64,000 bases of DNA from Phymorhynchus buccinoides. Taxonomy: Eukaryota; Mollusca; Gastropoda; Neogastropoda; Raphitomidae. The position numbers and the translations under genes were made by a program. Below the pieces are notes generated by a model, which saw only the letters and a list, made by a program, of their open reading frames with translations, made no database searches and was not told the DNA's origin. Every line of letters starts with the position of its first letter. The first letter of the stretch is position 1. This document shows, piece by piece, positions 10,036 through 19,639 of the stretch. The stretch spans positions 17,579,557 through 17,643,556 of the forward strand of contig CM065706.1 of the NCBI GenBank assembly GCA_017654935.2, in the 5' to 3' direction.

Positions 10036-12595
10036 TCTGTAAATTAGTTGAAAGGCCCACTTTTATGTTAATGTATCGACAAAGACTTGGGGAGAGCACT
10101 AACAATTAGGTAGATCTATCATAAATCACAATTAAATGAATGACCTGGCCAGCCAGTGCCCGTTCAGCGGGTCACCAGAATGATGCCAAGCCCAGCAGCA
10201 CCTATACCTATTCTCCTATCTGATTTCCTTTTTGCTCTTGGTGGTGGCTCTCCGTCATCAGATTATCTTTTCTTACGGGCGAAAATGTGGATTTGGGGCA
10301 AACAAAATGTTACAAATCGATTCACACCACCAGGACCAGACAAACAAGATCGAAAAGGTACAGCGCAGAGCAGCCAGGTACGCAACCAACCACTACCACA
10401 ACACCAGCAGCAACATAAATCAATGCTGGAATCGAGTGGATGAACTAGGATGGGAGACATTTGAATCCAGAAGATCCAGCTCACTATGTTGTATAAGATC
10501 AACAACAACCTTGTGGATATCCAACTAGCATGCTAGCTCATACAAGAACTGCTTTCCCAGGCCATATGGCCAGAATGGGTAAGGTACGTATGTGTCTGGT
10601 TTTCAGTCTACTCTTTACTGGTCTCCCCGTTGTGTACAGTCGACACATTCCAATTTCGGAGGAGCTCAAAGGAGAAAAATTATTTGGAAGATTGTTTTTT
10701 AAAGGCAGGCGAATGGGCCAATAAGTCAGAAAGATAGTTGATGATAGAAAGCAAAGGGAAAAGACAGAGTTAAACTTAAAGAGAGCACTAGCAGATTAGA
10801 GAAAGTTACATGCACAGAACTTCAAGAAGGTGGGGGAACTATTTTTATGAAAGACCCCAACCCCTCCCAGTATTCCCACGGGGAGAGACTTGTGGAGGGG
10901 GTGGGGTCATCCAGCTCCCCATATGGAGGCATGAGGCATCCACCCACTGCCCCGCCTCCCAGTACAAGAACAAACCACAAGAACAAATTCTGACAGTTCC
11001 ATCAAAACATGAAGTTTCAAATACAGCTTTCTTCCTAGAACCGTCCCTGTTTGGAATTTGCTCCCAGCATCCGCTGCAGAGGTACACTTCAAGCAGGAGC
11101 TCAACAACCTCTCATTCTAAATCTGTCGCTCCCTTCCCAACAAAAAGTGGTCAAGGTCAGGGCTGTGCCGGTCGGGGTCTGTCCCCGGGGGCCGCTATGG
11201 AAGTCGGATTGGCCTGACTGGAGCCATGAAACACTGGGGAGATTTCTCTTTAGTTCCTTTTTTTCAGTTAATTTTAAATTTGTTTTGTTTTATTTTTCTT
11301 CCTGCTGCTCCACACCAACTAACTAAATATATATCCCATGTAAAAAAAAAGATTAAAAAAAGGCTGTCATTTCAAGAAGTCGTAACTTAGTGTTTTTTTA
11401 CCAATTTAGACACATTTGGTATCATTTTAAAATTATTATTATTCTTTCCTGTAAAGCAACCACAGTCACTTCTGACTATTCTGTCGCTGTAACTTTCTTT
11501 TCAAGCTCTTTCCAATCATAGTATGATAGTAGTAACTAGTAGTAGTAGTAGTACTAGTAGAGGGACTGGCTTCTGCCTAAGCCTCGCGGCTTATAATACG
11601 TCCCATCCAGAATGTTTTCTCTAATTAGGTTGCATTTGCATGTGAAAAACAATCAAACTATCAGATAACATTTCACTAAAATTTTCATTATTGTCAGGTC
11701 AGGTCAGGTCAGGTACTAGGGCGACCAGGCCTTGCAGCCTCTCAATGCGTCCTTCCTTTTGGTTAGAGTTTGGCAATTGCTGTGGCGGTTTTTAGCATCC
11801 ATATTGATGCACTAATCATAAACGTACTTTAACAGGGCAATTTTTGGATCACTGTCTAGGAGGTTTTTGAATTTGTTAGTATCTGAGGTCAATTTAGCAT
11901 ATGCATGGAGGTTGTTCCAATATTGGGTGACTCTGTTAGAAAAAAAGTTTTTTCTAATGTTAGTTCTGCTGTACCTGGTTAGGATTTTAAGTTCACTATT
12001 TTTCCCCCAAATTTTCATTTTTGTCAAGTAGATTTTTGAAGGCGTTAGTAGTACTAGATGGTGCATTTTTTAGTTCAGGTGGCAGTAAGTTCCAGGAGTT
12101 AGCAACTCTGTTACTAAAACAATGCTTACGTTTGTTAGTGTTATACCGTTTAACTTGTACTTTCCCCTCTAGGTTTCTAGTTGTTAGACAAGGATGGTGA
12201 GAAGAGACTCAAAACTGATATCAAAACTAAGTTGTGAAATATTTATATAAATTGATAATTAATATAGGTTTGATAAAGTTTTGACTAAAAATACTTTTTT
12301 TTTTTAAATCTGCCAATCCTACATCACGCTGCATAACTTCTATAAGTGCATAATTATCCTTCTCATTATTGTTCTTCTCTTTGATCATTTAGTAAAATCT
12401 GGCACCCAAGTTGGGCATCATGATTCGATAAAATTCTGTACTACACAATGTTAGGCAATGTATCTTATTTTCCTCTTTCCCTAATGTATGCAACCGACAT
12501 TTGTCCTCATTATTTCAATGTTTATATGCATGAAAATGTAAGTCATAATACATAAAAAATATTTCTGACGCCAATCGCACCTTAGTTGCCGCCAT
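3326..12595 (-). CDS. XRCC5: XRCC5 (Ku80) gene, first three exons, partial
   Basis: Ku80 pairs with Ku70 to form a ring that binds DNA double-strand ends and recruits DNA-PKcs and ligase IV in nuclear end joining. The exons read in order on the minus strand are: exon 1 MAATK (12581-12595), exon 2 with LDVGPSMGS and AIDAITMILQRK (7987-8100), and exon 3 with DEVALILFGTADTDNPL and FDLL (3326-3506). Together they give about 103 residues, equal to the start of the Ku70/Ku80 von Willebrand A-like domain. The junction phases are 0, 0, then 1. As in vertebrate Ku80, the metal-site motif is degenerate (DVGPSMG instead of DxSxS). Intron 2 holds a 2.5-kb minisatellite; intron 1 is 4.5 kb and full of LINE debris. 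The remaining ~600 residues lie past the left edge. Confidence 0.88.
3485..3680 (-). repeat. Two-copy tandem duplication across the XRCC5 exon 3 acceptor
   Basis: The true acceptor and exon start (ATG of the exon at 3504-3506) are repeated about 95 bp away (ATG at 3599-3601). Both copies share the CTCAG acceptor, the ATGTT(C/T)TCTGAGTC exon start, and intron sequence GTGGCGAGT...CTCCCAGA(A/G)ATCG. The outer copy has diverged, and its exon part reads into TAG after the ninth codon, so it is a decayed pseudo-exon. Confidence 0.8.
3681..4073. repeat. XRCC5 intron 2, with GT/G-rich microsatellite at 3776-3836
   Basis: A mixed TGTG/TATG tract passes directly into an 18-base G-rich run. The rest is AT-rich intron. 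Confidence 0.85.
4074..4300 (+). mobile_element. tRNA-derived SINE
   Basis: The head resembles a tRNA. It has a Pol III A-box-like TAGCTCATTGGTAG at 4081-4094 and a B-box-like GGTTCCGGGTCCGATTC at 4118-4134, about 37 nt apart. A T-rich body follows with no clear end. It lies inside XRCC5 intron 2 in the antisense orientation. Confidence 0.65.
4330..4405. mobile_element. Tigger/pogo-type MITE relic
   Basis: CAGTTTTGACCAGTCTGTT and GGGTGGTCGG, followed by ACTGAGGTTCAACGTG, match the right half of the better preserved MITE at 32997-33177. Only one end remains. Confidence 0.55.
4406..5146. other. XRCC5 intron 2, no recognised feature
   Basis: Mixed intronic sequence with one short (AC)n at 4846-4860. 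No exon or complete mobile element was seen. Confidence 0.4.
5147..7697. repeat. 63/64-bp minisatellite, ~40 copies, in XRCC5 intron 2
   Basis: The unit runs AATCAGCTACCATTCACCC through TTAGCATGCCTAGGTCCAG to GGGAGTGGCAGGTTCAGCAGGGC. Variants are common: GGGGAGTGG (64 bp) against GGGAGTGG (63 bp), TTTAG against ATTAG, GTATG against GCATG, and AGGTTC against AAGTTC. Two copies carry an extra AAAC (near 6355 and 6548). Copies are very similar, pointing to recent amplification. The 1-bp length polymorphism makes all the nested open frames artefacts. Confidence 0.97.
7698..7986. other. XRCC5 intron 2, right flank of the minisatellite
   Basis: AT-rich intronic sequence between the array and the donor of exon 2. 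Nothing further was recognised. Confidence 0.5.
7987..8100 (-). CDS. XRCC5: XRCC5 exon 2
   Basis: The exon is 114 nt, exactly 38 codons, with phase 0 at both ends. The acceptor is CATCTTTCAG|GAGGC and the donor CGAAAG|GTAACC. The product contains EAIAIVLDVGPSMGS near the start and AIDAITMILQRK at the end. These match the Ku80 first beta-strand and metal-site loop (VVLCMDVGFTMS in vertebrates) and the following helix (AKKVITMFVQRQ). It joins in frame to exon 3, MFSESKDE. Confidence 0.9.
8101..10229. other. XRCC5 intron 1 (part): dispersed repeat pieces
   Basis: It contains a short (TTG)n at 8163-8180. Two segments recur elsewhere: AAGATGGCAACACCATGTAAA (9090 and 31852) and a GATTGGTCAAGTGGTTTAGGC block (9730; compare 32118). 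Both probably come from one dispersed SINE or LINE tail. A GACAG/GGGA-rich patch lies at 9196-9240. No coding exon was recognised. Confidence 0.5.
9974..10031. repeat. (GT)n microsatellite
   Basis: A GT dinucleotide tract, interrupted once near 9990, then continuous to 10031. Confidence 0.95.
10230..11225 (+). mobile_element. CR1/Jockey-type LINE, C-terminal part, interrupted
   Basis: The plus-strand frame near 10320-10440 reads DQTNKIEKVQRRAARYATN, then ELGWETFESRR. This matches the conserved C-terminal block (LExVQRRAARFV... LGWxxLxxRR) of CR1-like LINE reverse transcriptases. The rest resumes after 10856, with a degenerate WNLLP-type end near 11050. The element is split by the antisense LINE 3' fragment at 10545-10855, and no intact frame remains. 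Confidence 0.75.
10545..10855 (-). mobile_element. LINE 3'-end fragment, copy 2 (antisense)
   Basis: Its reverse complement matches 43915-44215 and 1020-1650: CCTGGGAAAGCAG end, GGCCATATGG, TTTGAGCTCCTC and AGTTCCCCCACCTTC. It is inserted in the CR1-type element at 10230-11225. Confidence 0.7.
11226..11695. other. No recognised gene; short (AGT)n tract
   Basis: AT-rich DNA. A short AGT trinucleotide tract occurs at 11527-11562. No exon was recognised. Confidence 0.4.
11696..12125 (-). mobile_element. LINE C-terminal and 3' end with (GACCT)n tail
   Basis: The minus strand encodes TRYSRTNIRKNFFSNRV, then QYWNNL and NKFKNLLDSD. This is the RxNFFSxRVxxxWNxLP...FKxxLD C-terminus typical of CR1/Jockey-type LINEs. 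The 3' side carries GGTCA pentamers (11696-11712 on plus). A second copy lies at 22330-22945 and a tail-only copy at 19395-19480. Confidence 0.8.
12126..12580. other. XRCC5 intron 1, no recognised feature
   Basis: AT-rich sequence between the LINE fragment and the proposed first exon. Nothing was recognised. Confidence 0.4.
12581..12595 (-). CDS. XRCC5: XRCC5 exon 1 (probable, 5 codons MAATK)
   Basis: The minus strand has ATGGCGGCAACTAAG followed by GTGCGA, giving MAATK with a phase-0 donor. It joins exactly to exon 2 (EAIAIVLDVG), so the protein would start MAATKEAIAIVLDVG, close in layout to vertebrate Ku80 (MVRSGNKAAVVLCMDVG). The start has a strong Kozak context (CACAATGG). The donor is only moderate, and five codons cannot carry homology, so another first exon is possible. 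Confidence 0.5.
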
Positions 12596-12735
12596 TGTGA
12601 ACAAGGAAAATAATAACTACATAACCAGTGGTTTCCCTTTGCCGAATCAGAAACTAGCGGTCCTCTAGTTGTCTTCGCTTCGCCTGCATGAGCGCGTCGC
12701 ATTAAACTTCTTCTTGCAGTAGACAACCGCCATCA
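12596..12735 (-). promoter_or_regulatory. Probable XRCC5 5' UTR / promoter-proximal region
   Basis: This is upstream of the proposed start and holds several CpGs (GCGACGCGC, GGCGAAGCGAAG), unlike the AT-rich flanks. No TATA box is evident. It is inferred from position only. Confidence 0.3.
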
Positions 12736-13315
12736 TCTTTTTGATGGTTCCGTGTATGTAAAAACTAATAATTTATTTGGCCGCCCAGATGATCGGCTTG
12801 AATGGCTGGGGTAAAGATGGGACAAGGGACAAGTTGGAAGTAGGATTGGGGAATACTGGAGGGAAATGAGTGGGGCAGGGTCAAAGAGGGAGGGGCGCTG
12901 TTTAGATCCGGGACTTGAAGCTCTCCACCGAGGCCGATGATACTGCCTCAGGTGGGAGGGAGTTCCACTCAGAGATGGTCCGTGGAAAAAAGGAAAACTT
13001 TCTGTAGCTGGTTTTGCAAGAGGGGAGGAGGTATGTTGCTTGGTGGGACTTTCTCGTTTTGTCTTGTTGGTGGGTGGAGGGATGGGGTGTTAATAGTGAC
13101 GTCACTGTGGTGGAACTTAAAGAAGGTCGTCAGTCTGGATGTGCACCTTCTGGGCGAGTGAGGTCCACTGCAGCTGGGAGTACATATCCTCTATGCTGGA
13201 TGTCTGGCGGTGCCTGTTTACCACCCAGCGGGCAGCACGTCGCTAAACCTTTTCCATCCGGCCGACCTCTTTAGCGGTGTAGGGGTCCCATACAGGGGAG
13301 GCGTACTCAAGTGTC

Positions 13316-14950
13316 AAATCCTAACCACTAGACCACCTGGGAATCTATACTCAAGTGTTAATTATGCTTTTCGTCCTCTCGGCCGAAGCCATATGGGAGG
13401 ACGAGTGTTGGTTAATTATGCTTTTCGTCCTCTCGGCCGAAGCCATATGGGACATTACTTTCTACTTTTAGTTATTTGGAAATGGGGGGAAAGGGAAGAG
13501 AAAAAAGCTGTTTTTATTTTACTTTAGATATTTGTTTTATTATTTATAATTGTTTATCTCTTGAATAAAGGTCAAGGTTTTTACATTTTATGAGCCATGG
13601 CCCGTACGAGACTACTGTCTAGTTAAAACTTGACTTTTTAGATAAAAGTGAGTGATTAAAATTATAATTTTTGAGCTGCACCCCTCCTGGCGAGAGCCTA
13701 ATGATTAAAACTTCAGGACCACAATAATGTTTAAAAGAACGAGTATTTAATGAAAATGTTAAAAAATTCAATTTTAAGGTCGAAAAAACGATATTTACAA
13801 GTTTTGTGTCTTAGAGACTTTATTTTTGAAAAATATTCATTGTTAAAAAGTTATCACTACAAGTGGACAACTATTTATACTATGTTGTTTAAAAATAATA
13901 GGTCAATCAATTTCTCACATAGTGAGAAAAGATTGTATGAAAGAATAAATAGACTGGGGTCTCAAGAAAAAATATTTACAAACTTAACTCTATCTCAGAC
14001 TCAAAAAGAAAGGCACTAACAAATTTGGCCGAGCCCGGGCAGAAAAAGTTGCTTCTGGACCCCCAGTCTTCAATTGTTAAGATTTTTAAAGAAATTTTAT
14101 TATTTTAATAGTTTATTAAAAACCATCTATGTTTAAGATATTTTTAAAACCAAAGTTTAAAACTAGTACTTTATGACGGGGATAGTTAACGATTCCTACT
14201 TGTTTAGGTCGGAGGGAGGGAGGTAGAGGGACCCCTCCTCTCCGGCCAAAACAGTGGTAGGGCGTCGTTATATAGGTCCAGCATTAAGTGCGGGGGGACC
14301 TATTGGGATAACCCTGACCGTAATTTCACGTTCGCGACTACGAAGGCACCCCCCCGGAGGTCGGGCCGCGCACCCATCTACTAGGGGAGGGGGAGTAAAA
14401 TGTACTCGGAATCAAAAGAATCCTACCGGTCATGTGTAATACATGCCGTAAGTTAAAAAAAGGGAAAACTGAAAATTTGTATGGGTTTGGGAGTGGACTG
14501 TGGGTAGGTACGCGGCCCGCTGTCCGGAGGGACCCTATACCCGTCATAGGACGAGTGTTCGGTTAATTATGTTTTTCGTCCTCTCGGCCGAAGCCATATG
14601 GGACATTACGTTCTACTTTTAGTTATTTGGAAATGGGGGGAAAGGGAAGAGAAAAAAGCTGTTTTTATTTTACTTTAGATATTTGTTTTACTATTTATAA
14701 TTGTTTATCTCTTGAATAAAGGTCAAGGTTTTTACATTTTATGAGCCATGGCCCGTACGAGACTACTGTCTAGTTAAAACTTGTCTTTTTAGATAAAAGT
14801 GAGTGATTAAAATTTTATTTTATTTTTGAGCTGCACCCCTCCTGGCGAGAGCCTAATGATTAAAACTTCAGGACCACAATAATGTTTAAAAGAACGAGTA
14901 TTTAATGAAAATGTTAAAAAATTTAATTTTAAGGTCGAAAAAACGATATT
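13316..14950. mobile_element. Insertion with ~400-bp terminal direct repeats (LTR/TRIM-like)
   Basis: Two near-identical direct repeats, 13398-13795 and 14548-14950, both start AGGACGAGTGTT and end CGAAAAAACGATATT. They enclose about 750 bp without recognisable gag or pol. Differences are a few substitutions and small indels. The left side also has an extra tandem copy of the first ~55 bp (from about 13345). The layout fits a terminal-repeat retrotransposon in miniature or a local duplication. The internal 89-codon frame (13750-14019) has no motif. Confidence 0.55.
13320..13350 (-). other. tRNA-Glu-like 5' half fragment
   Basis: The minus strand reads TCCCAGGTGGTCTAGTGG followed by TTAGGATTTG. 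This closely resembles the 5' half of a tRNA-Glu (TCCCTGGTGGTCTAGTGGTTAGGATTCG). No anticodon arm or 3' half follows, so it is not a functional tRNA. It sits at the left edge of the insertion. Confidence 0.5.
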
Positions 14951-14996
14951 AGGACGAGTGTGGGCCTGACCAGCGTTTTATACGCCTTCTCCTTGA

Positions 14997-15214
14997 TAGG
15001 GGAAGACGGGGTAAAAAGCGCATGGGCGGGTAAGAAGCCCACCCCAATTATCTCATGAAATAAAGAAAATTACAGTCAAATTTGCCCATGAGACGAATGC
15101 TAGACATTAACGCTCGTCTCATGGGCAAAATGAGACTGAAATTTGCTTCATTTCATGAGATAATTGGGGTGGGCTTCTTACCCGCCCATGCGCTTTTTAC
15201 CCCGTCTTCCCCTA
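14997..15214. mobile_element. Foldback MITE with perfect 65-bp arms, TA-flanked
   Basis: 14997-15061 and 15150-15214 are perfect reverse complements over 65 bp, starting TAGGGGAAGACGGGG. The 88-bp centre contains a further inverted pair (TTTGCCCATGAGACGA against TCGTCTCATGGGCAAA). TA lies at both outer edges, fitting a TA target duplication (mariner-like group). The flanking LINE reads on naturally across the insertion, which defines the boundaries. Confidence 0.88.
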
Positions 15215-15694
15215 TGTACTGATCCCACTTTCGGATTTCTTCGGAGGAAGCCAAGTGTCTTGCTGGCTTTGCTGGTTGTGTTGGAGATATGAGTGTCCCA
15301 TCTGAGGTCGTGGGAGATGGTGTCACCCAAGTACTTTGCCTCCTCTACTTGACTCAGGTTTTGACCGTGGAGGTAGCTAGTAGTTCTCTTTCAGTGGACT
15401 TCTCTTCCTGGTAACGTGGAGAGTCTGACACTTGTCTGGATGGCCGAATGACATCATCCACTTCTGTTCCCAGGACGCCAGCTTATCCAGATCTTGTTGG
15501 AGATTCTCGTGATCTTTGGGAGAATCCACAATCCTATGACAGAGAGTGTCATCAGCGAAGATCAGGCGGGAGGTCGAGGAAAGATCCCTGGGCAGTTCGT
15601 TTATATAAAACAGAAACAGGGCCGGGCCAAGCACTCTTCCAGTGCCAAGTATTTTTCTGTTTCTTTGTAACCAGAGATGTAGAAAGGAATACAC

Positions 15695-17638
15695 ATCTCT
15701 GTTGTAACTTTGCCTGCCAAGTTATATTTAAAGAGAACTAAACACGATCACCTATTGTTGTTTTGTAAAGCCGGCCTTTTGCCCTCGATAGTGACCTTTT
15801 TTTGTTCAGAGCTTGATTGACTTTATAGCCCGTGTATTTAGTTATGACATTTGTAACACTCAACTTTACGATTCAAGTATGTCCAAATTTGTAGAACACA
15901 TTAGTGTTGCTAAATCCTTATCAATGTGATTTTTAAATGCATTTACATATGGTGCATTGACGGTATCATGGGACAAACTATTCCTTAAAATGATTATTCT
16001 AGTGTAAAATATGAGTGGAATTGACGGGTATTGGTTTGCTTTTTGGTTAGTTTAAAATTGTGACCTCTTGTAACATTATGACTAGATAATTCAAAGAGCT
16101 GAGTAGTAGTTGAGGAATCATATGCATATAATCCATGCATAATCAAAAACGTCTATCTGTCACCTCTGACTCTCCTATTTTCTAAGCTAGGCAACTTCAA
16201 CCACTTTAGGCAATCTTCATAATTCAGGTCACGGGTACCAATTATACATGTTGTGAAACGTCTCTGCACACCTTCAATTAAATCTATGTTTTCTTAGGTA
16301 AGGACACCATACAGGATTACCACATTCTATAATAGAACGAATTAAGGATTTATATAATGGAATCATAATGTCTTTAGTTTTGACGTTAATAGTTCTTCTT
16401 CTGTGGGCCAGCTGCTTTTTATAGAAGTAAATGCACACACTTTAGGGGGTGAGTGACCAAAGAAAAAGAAGCAGAAGAGAGAGAAAAGAAAAGCAGAGAC
16501 AGAAATCAGCTATCACACATAGTCTACTTGAATTTACTTGGGTCCAGTAGAAAAATACAAGAAGCAGCAAACAAAATTTTAAAAAATCCTATTTCTGGAC
16601 TGGGATAGGGATATTTACAGGGAGCTGCCGGCAGCTACTAATTTTCACGTTCGCCCCCAGTTCTCACTATTAAACCAGCTAAACGATGTGCCTTAAATCT
16701 TAATACCATTTATATCTTCATTAAAACTAAGATATGGATCCACAACAATTCCCAGGTCTTTTTCAGCTGTTGTACTTTCTAGTTTATGGAACTCCTTATC
16801 GTCATGCACTCATATAATAATCGATAGTTTGGATTGTGTCTACCTAAATGCAATACTTTACATTTTTCTGCATTAAATTTTAAAAGTCAAGTGTCTGTCC
16901 AATCAACTAATTTGTGAATGGATGACTGCAAATTGTCTCTATCACTCACTTTTTCAATTGTCGAGTAAGCTTTGGTATCGTCTGCAACATTTTTTATATT
17001 ACAGTCTACTAAGCCAGGCATGTCATTTATGTAGTAAATAAAGAGTATTGGGCCCAATACACTCCCCTGTGGGACACCACTAGTAACTGGTATTCTAGAT
17101 GACACAGAACCAAATACTGACATTAACATATTGAGTTCTATGATTTAAAAAGTCACTTATCCAGCTAAGTAATTTCCCTTGAATGCCATATCCTTTCAGT
17201 TTGTTTATCAATCTCTGATGAGGCACAGCTATATTGCCAAATGCCTTTCTAAGATCCATAGATATATTGCATCTGTGGGTTTACCATTATCTAAGTTGTA
17301 CATCCAGTCATGTATGGTTATTAAAAGTTGGGTCACGCATGATCGCCCTTTACAAAAACCAAATTGATCCTCAGAGAGAAGTTTATTGTTAGTCAAGTGA
17401 TCACAAACCCTTCAAATACTTTACACACCACTGATGTAAGGCTGATAGGTCGATCATTCCCTGCATTGCTTTTTATCCCTTTTTTAAAAATGGGTCGCAC
17501 TTCAGCCTCTTTCCAATTTTGAGGTATCAATCCCTGGACAATAGCTTTATCAAACAAAAGTTTTAAAGGATAAGCAAGTTCCTCAGATAGTTCCTTTAAT
17601 ACTAAAGGATGTATCTCACCTCATCAAGAATATCGTCC
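15695..17638 (-). mobile_element. Jockey/CR1-type LINE, decayed RT region
   Basis: 16887-17129 encodes [25 protein letters not shown], then NVADDTKAYS and LVDWTD. These are RT blocks with the FADD motif altered to VADD. Further minus-strand remnants extend to about 17640 with frameshifts and stops. This is a different family from the LINE at 12775-15694. A tight boundary at 15700-16500 cannot be drawn by eye. Confidence 0.75.
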
Positions 17639-17882
17639 TTAACCCTTTCACCGCCAAAGTCGCATTTTAGCACCACAGCGGTTTAACACTTATGTCACTA
17701 AAAGGCGTCAAATTGGTGTATATTATCCAAAGACCCTATTGTCTTAGTTTTGAGAAGTAAGGATAGACCTTATTTTATGTGTAGCAGAAGAATCCCCAAT
17801 ACTGCATATGGATTTTGTGCTCTATCCAGGTAAATTTAATGGACATTTTTGGCTGAAATATGGCTGGCGGTGAAAGGGTTAA
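17639..17882. mobile_element. piggyBac-type MITE (244 bp)
   Basis: The ends are TTAACCCTTTCACCGCC and GGCGGTGAAAGGGTTAA, perfect 17-bp inverted repeats that include the TTAA target site. The interior is non-coding. The CCCTTT start after TTAA is typical of piggyBac-derived MITEs. Confidence 0.88.
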
Positions 17883-18006
17883 GAGGCCACGCCTGATAGG
17901 ACGCTAATCTCACCTTCTCCATGGTCTATGACCGGGAGGACGTAGAACACTGCGCGAATTCCTACAGCGCGAATTCCCATTCCGCGAATTTCTACTGCGC
18001 GAATTT

Positions 18007-18009
<3 letters not shown>
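17883..18009. other. LINE tail-like piece and short degenerate repeat
   Basis: GGACGCTAATCTCA near 17899 recurs at 20743 and, inverted, at 55968; it looks like a dispersed LINE 3' end. Next comes a (GCGAATTCC)-like degenerate repeat at 17950-18005. Confidence 0.5.

Positions 18010-18076
<67 letters not shown>
18010..18076. repeat. (GT)n microsatellite
   Basis: An uninterrupted GT tract of more than 30 units. Confidence 0.97.
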
Positions 18077-18077
<1 letters not shown>

Positions 18078-18420
18078 CGCTGAATCTTGCACTAAGTTAT
18101 AATCTCCCCCTATTATTATTTTATCAACATTAAATTCTTTTATCTTTTCCTTCAAACTCACATACAAAATCTGGTTCATCCCTATTTGGCCCATAAATGT
18201 TAGCAAAAAGGAAGTCATTTTGCTTGATTTCAGCCAACACTATGATACCGTTTCCCCCCCACCATATTTTTACATACCCGTTTTACTTTAAACTCAAAAT
18301 TGTTGTTAAAGAGAATAGCAACTCCCCTTGCATTCGAGGCATAACTTGAGAAGTACCCTTCATAACCCCATTCAGCGAGGACATAACTTTCTAGGCTTTC
18401 TAGCATCGTCAAAGTTCATG
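18077..18420 (-). mobile_element. LINE endonuclease (APE-type) fragment
   Basis: The minus strand reads LAEWGYEGYFSSYASN, ARGVAILFNN (18290-18400) and, in another frame, KIIIGGDYNLVQD (about 18090-18130). These are the SxNARGVAIL and GGDFN blocks of the apurinic-type endonuclease of L1-like LINEs. The frame is broken, and the (GT)n tract truncates the downstream side. Confidence 0.75.
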
Positions 18421-19394
18421 GCTTAGATGCAAGCATCTGTGAGGAGATTTAGCATTGTGAGACAGCCAAAAGGTTGCTCCTGTAGTCCTGCTTGTCTGAT
18501 CATCGCTGTTGGCGTTGGCGTCGATGGTGTTGCTGGTGTGGACCAGTCTTCCCCTCCAAAAGGCCATCCTCAGGACCACCGGGCGACCTGCTCCGTACCG
18601 GGGAATCGATGTCGTCGCAGGCGGGCCAGAGTATGATGGACATGCAGTCAAGTCGAGTCGTCTCTGCAGGCGGATGCATCCCTCCCAGTAGACAGGTGGA
18701 GCTGGACCCACTTATACCAGCCTCGAACAACTTGCAACTGGTGTCTACTGGGCATCGGCGGCTTTGTTGACTCAAAGGCCAACACTGCAGAGATGACCCA
18801 AGTCACTGCACGTCAATCCTTCCAGTATGCAAGTCCCTCAACTCCCAATGATGAGGGAGGAGATCCGGTGTCGCCCTTCCCATTATCTGCCACCTAGTAG
18901 GACGTCGAATGCAATCTGCCACCTTGCATCGGAATTAGCTGCGCGCACTGAGAGAGTCAATATAGTCGACCCTCTCAGTACGGAGACCCAGTTGGGAATG
19001 TCATAGACCATATGGGACATTACTATTTATACAGCGCCAATATGAAAATCTGCGGTTTAACTTCCTCCGGTCTGAAACAGACACATAATAATATGGGACA
19101 TTAGTAGATATAAAGATGGTGGGAACGATCCTGGAGGCAATGCCCGGAGGCAGTGCAACACCAGTAAATTCCCGAATTTTTAACAATACATATACGTTAT
19201 AATGAATGATTCTGCTTAACGTCCTCCGGTCTTGAACAGACACATATGGCCGGGACATTAGTAGATGAAATAATGCTTAACGCCCTCTTTAGCCTTTCGG
19301 CCATGTGGGGCATTAGTAGATTTAGATGAATCTCTATTATATAGTGTCCATGGTATGACGTCAGCACACTGTCGGTTTAGGTCGGTTTGAAGTC
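18421..19394. other. Repeat-derived, not classified
   Basis: 18421-18780 is GC-rich with overlapping open frames on both strands but no recognised motif. From 19008 to 19320 a short phrase of the type CATATGGGACATTAGTAGAT recurs about four times (19008, 19090, 19250, 19300). The same phrase ends the repeat at 13440 and 14600. Confidence 0.45.
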
Positions 19395-19480
19395 AGTGTC
19401 AGGTCAGCGGGTCAGGTCAGGTCAGGTTTTTAGGGCATCCATGCCTCGCAGCCTCTTGATGTGCCCTTTCTTTTGTTTGT
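19395..19480 (-). mobile_element. LINE 3' tail with (GACCT)n
   Basis: GGTCAGGTCAGGTCAGGT followed by GCCTCGCAGCCTCTTGATG matches the tails at 11696 and 22330. Only the 3' end is present. Confidence 0.65.
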
Positions 19481-19639
19481 TTGGTTTATGATTTTGTTTT
19501 GCAATTTGATTGCCGTTTTACGTCTGACCCCGGCGCCCCAGCGCCAAACCCCGGCGCCCCAGCGACTCAACAGATCTACGTCGTCCGTCGGTTTTTGTCT
19601 GATTAATGACGTCAACCCCGACCAAAGCCGTCACCGCTG

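Larger units (their letters stand above)
12775..15694 (-). mobile_element. CR1-like LINE (decayed), with nested insertions
   Basis: The pieces run in order on the minus strand. The RT segment at 15377-15694 has VLGPALFLFYINELP, RLIFADDT and KLASWEQKW. The part at 15215-15376 continues with a VEEAKYLG-like frame. A bridge lies at 14951-14996. The C-terminus at 12902-13315 has YRKFSFFPRTISEWNSLP and VESFKSRI. The FADD is the catalytic RT motif. The element is broken at about 13316-14950 by an LTR-like insertion and at 14997-15214 by a hairpin MITE. A sister 3' fragment lies at 24290-24670. Confidence 0.85.

Noticed and set aside
13320..13350. Functional tRNA-Glu gene
   Set aside because: Only the 5' half is present; no anticodon stem or T-arm follows.
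18409..18775. Overlapping frames on both strands in the GC-rich segment as a gene
   Set aside because: Five overlapping frames of similar length with no motif; more likely repeat-derived.
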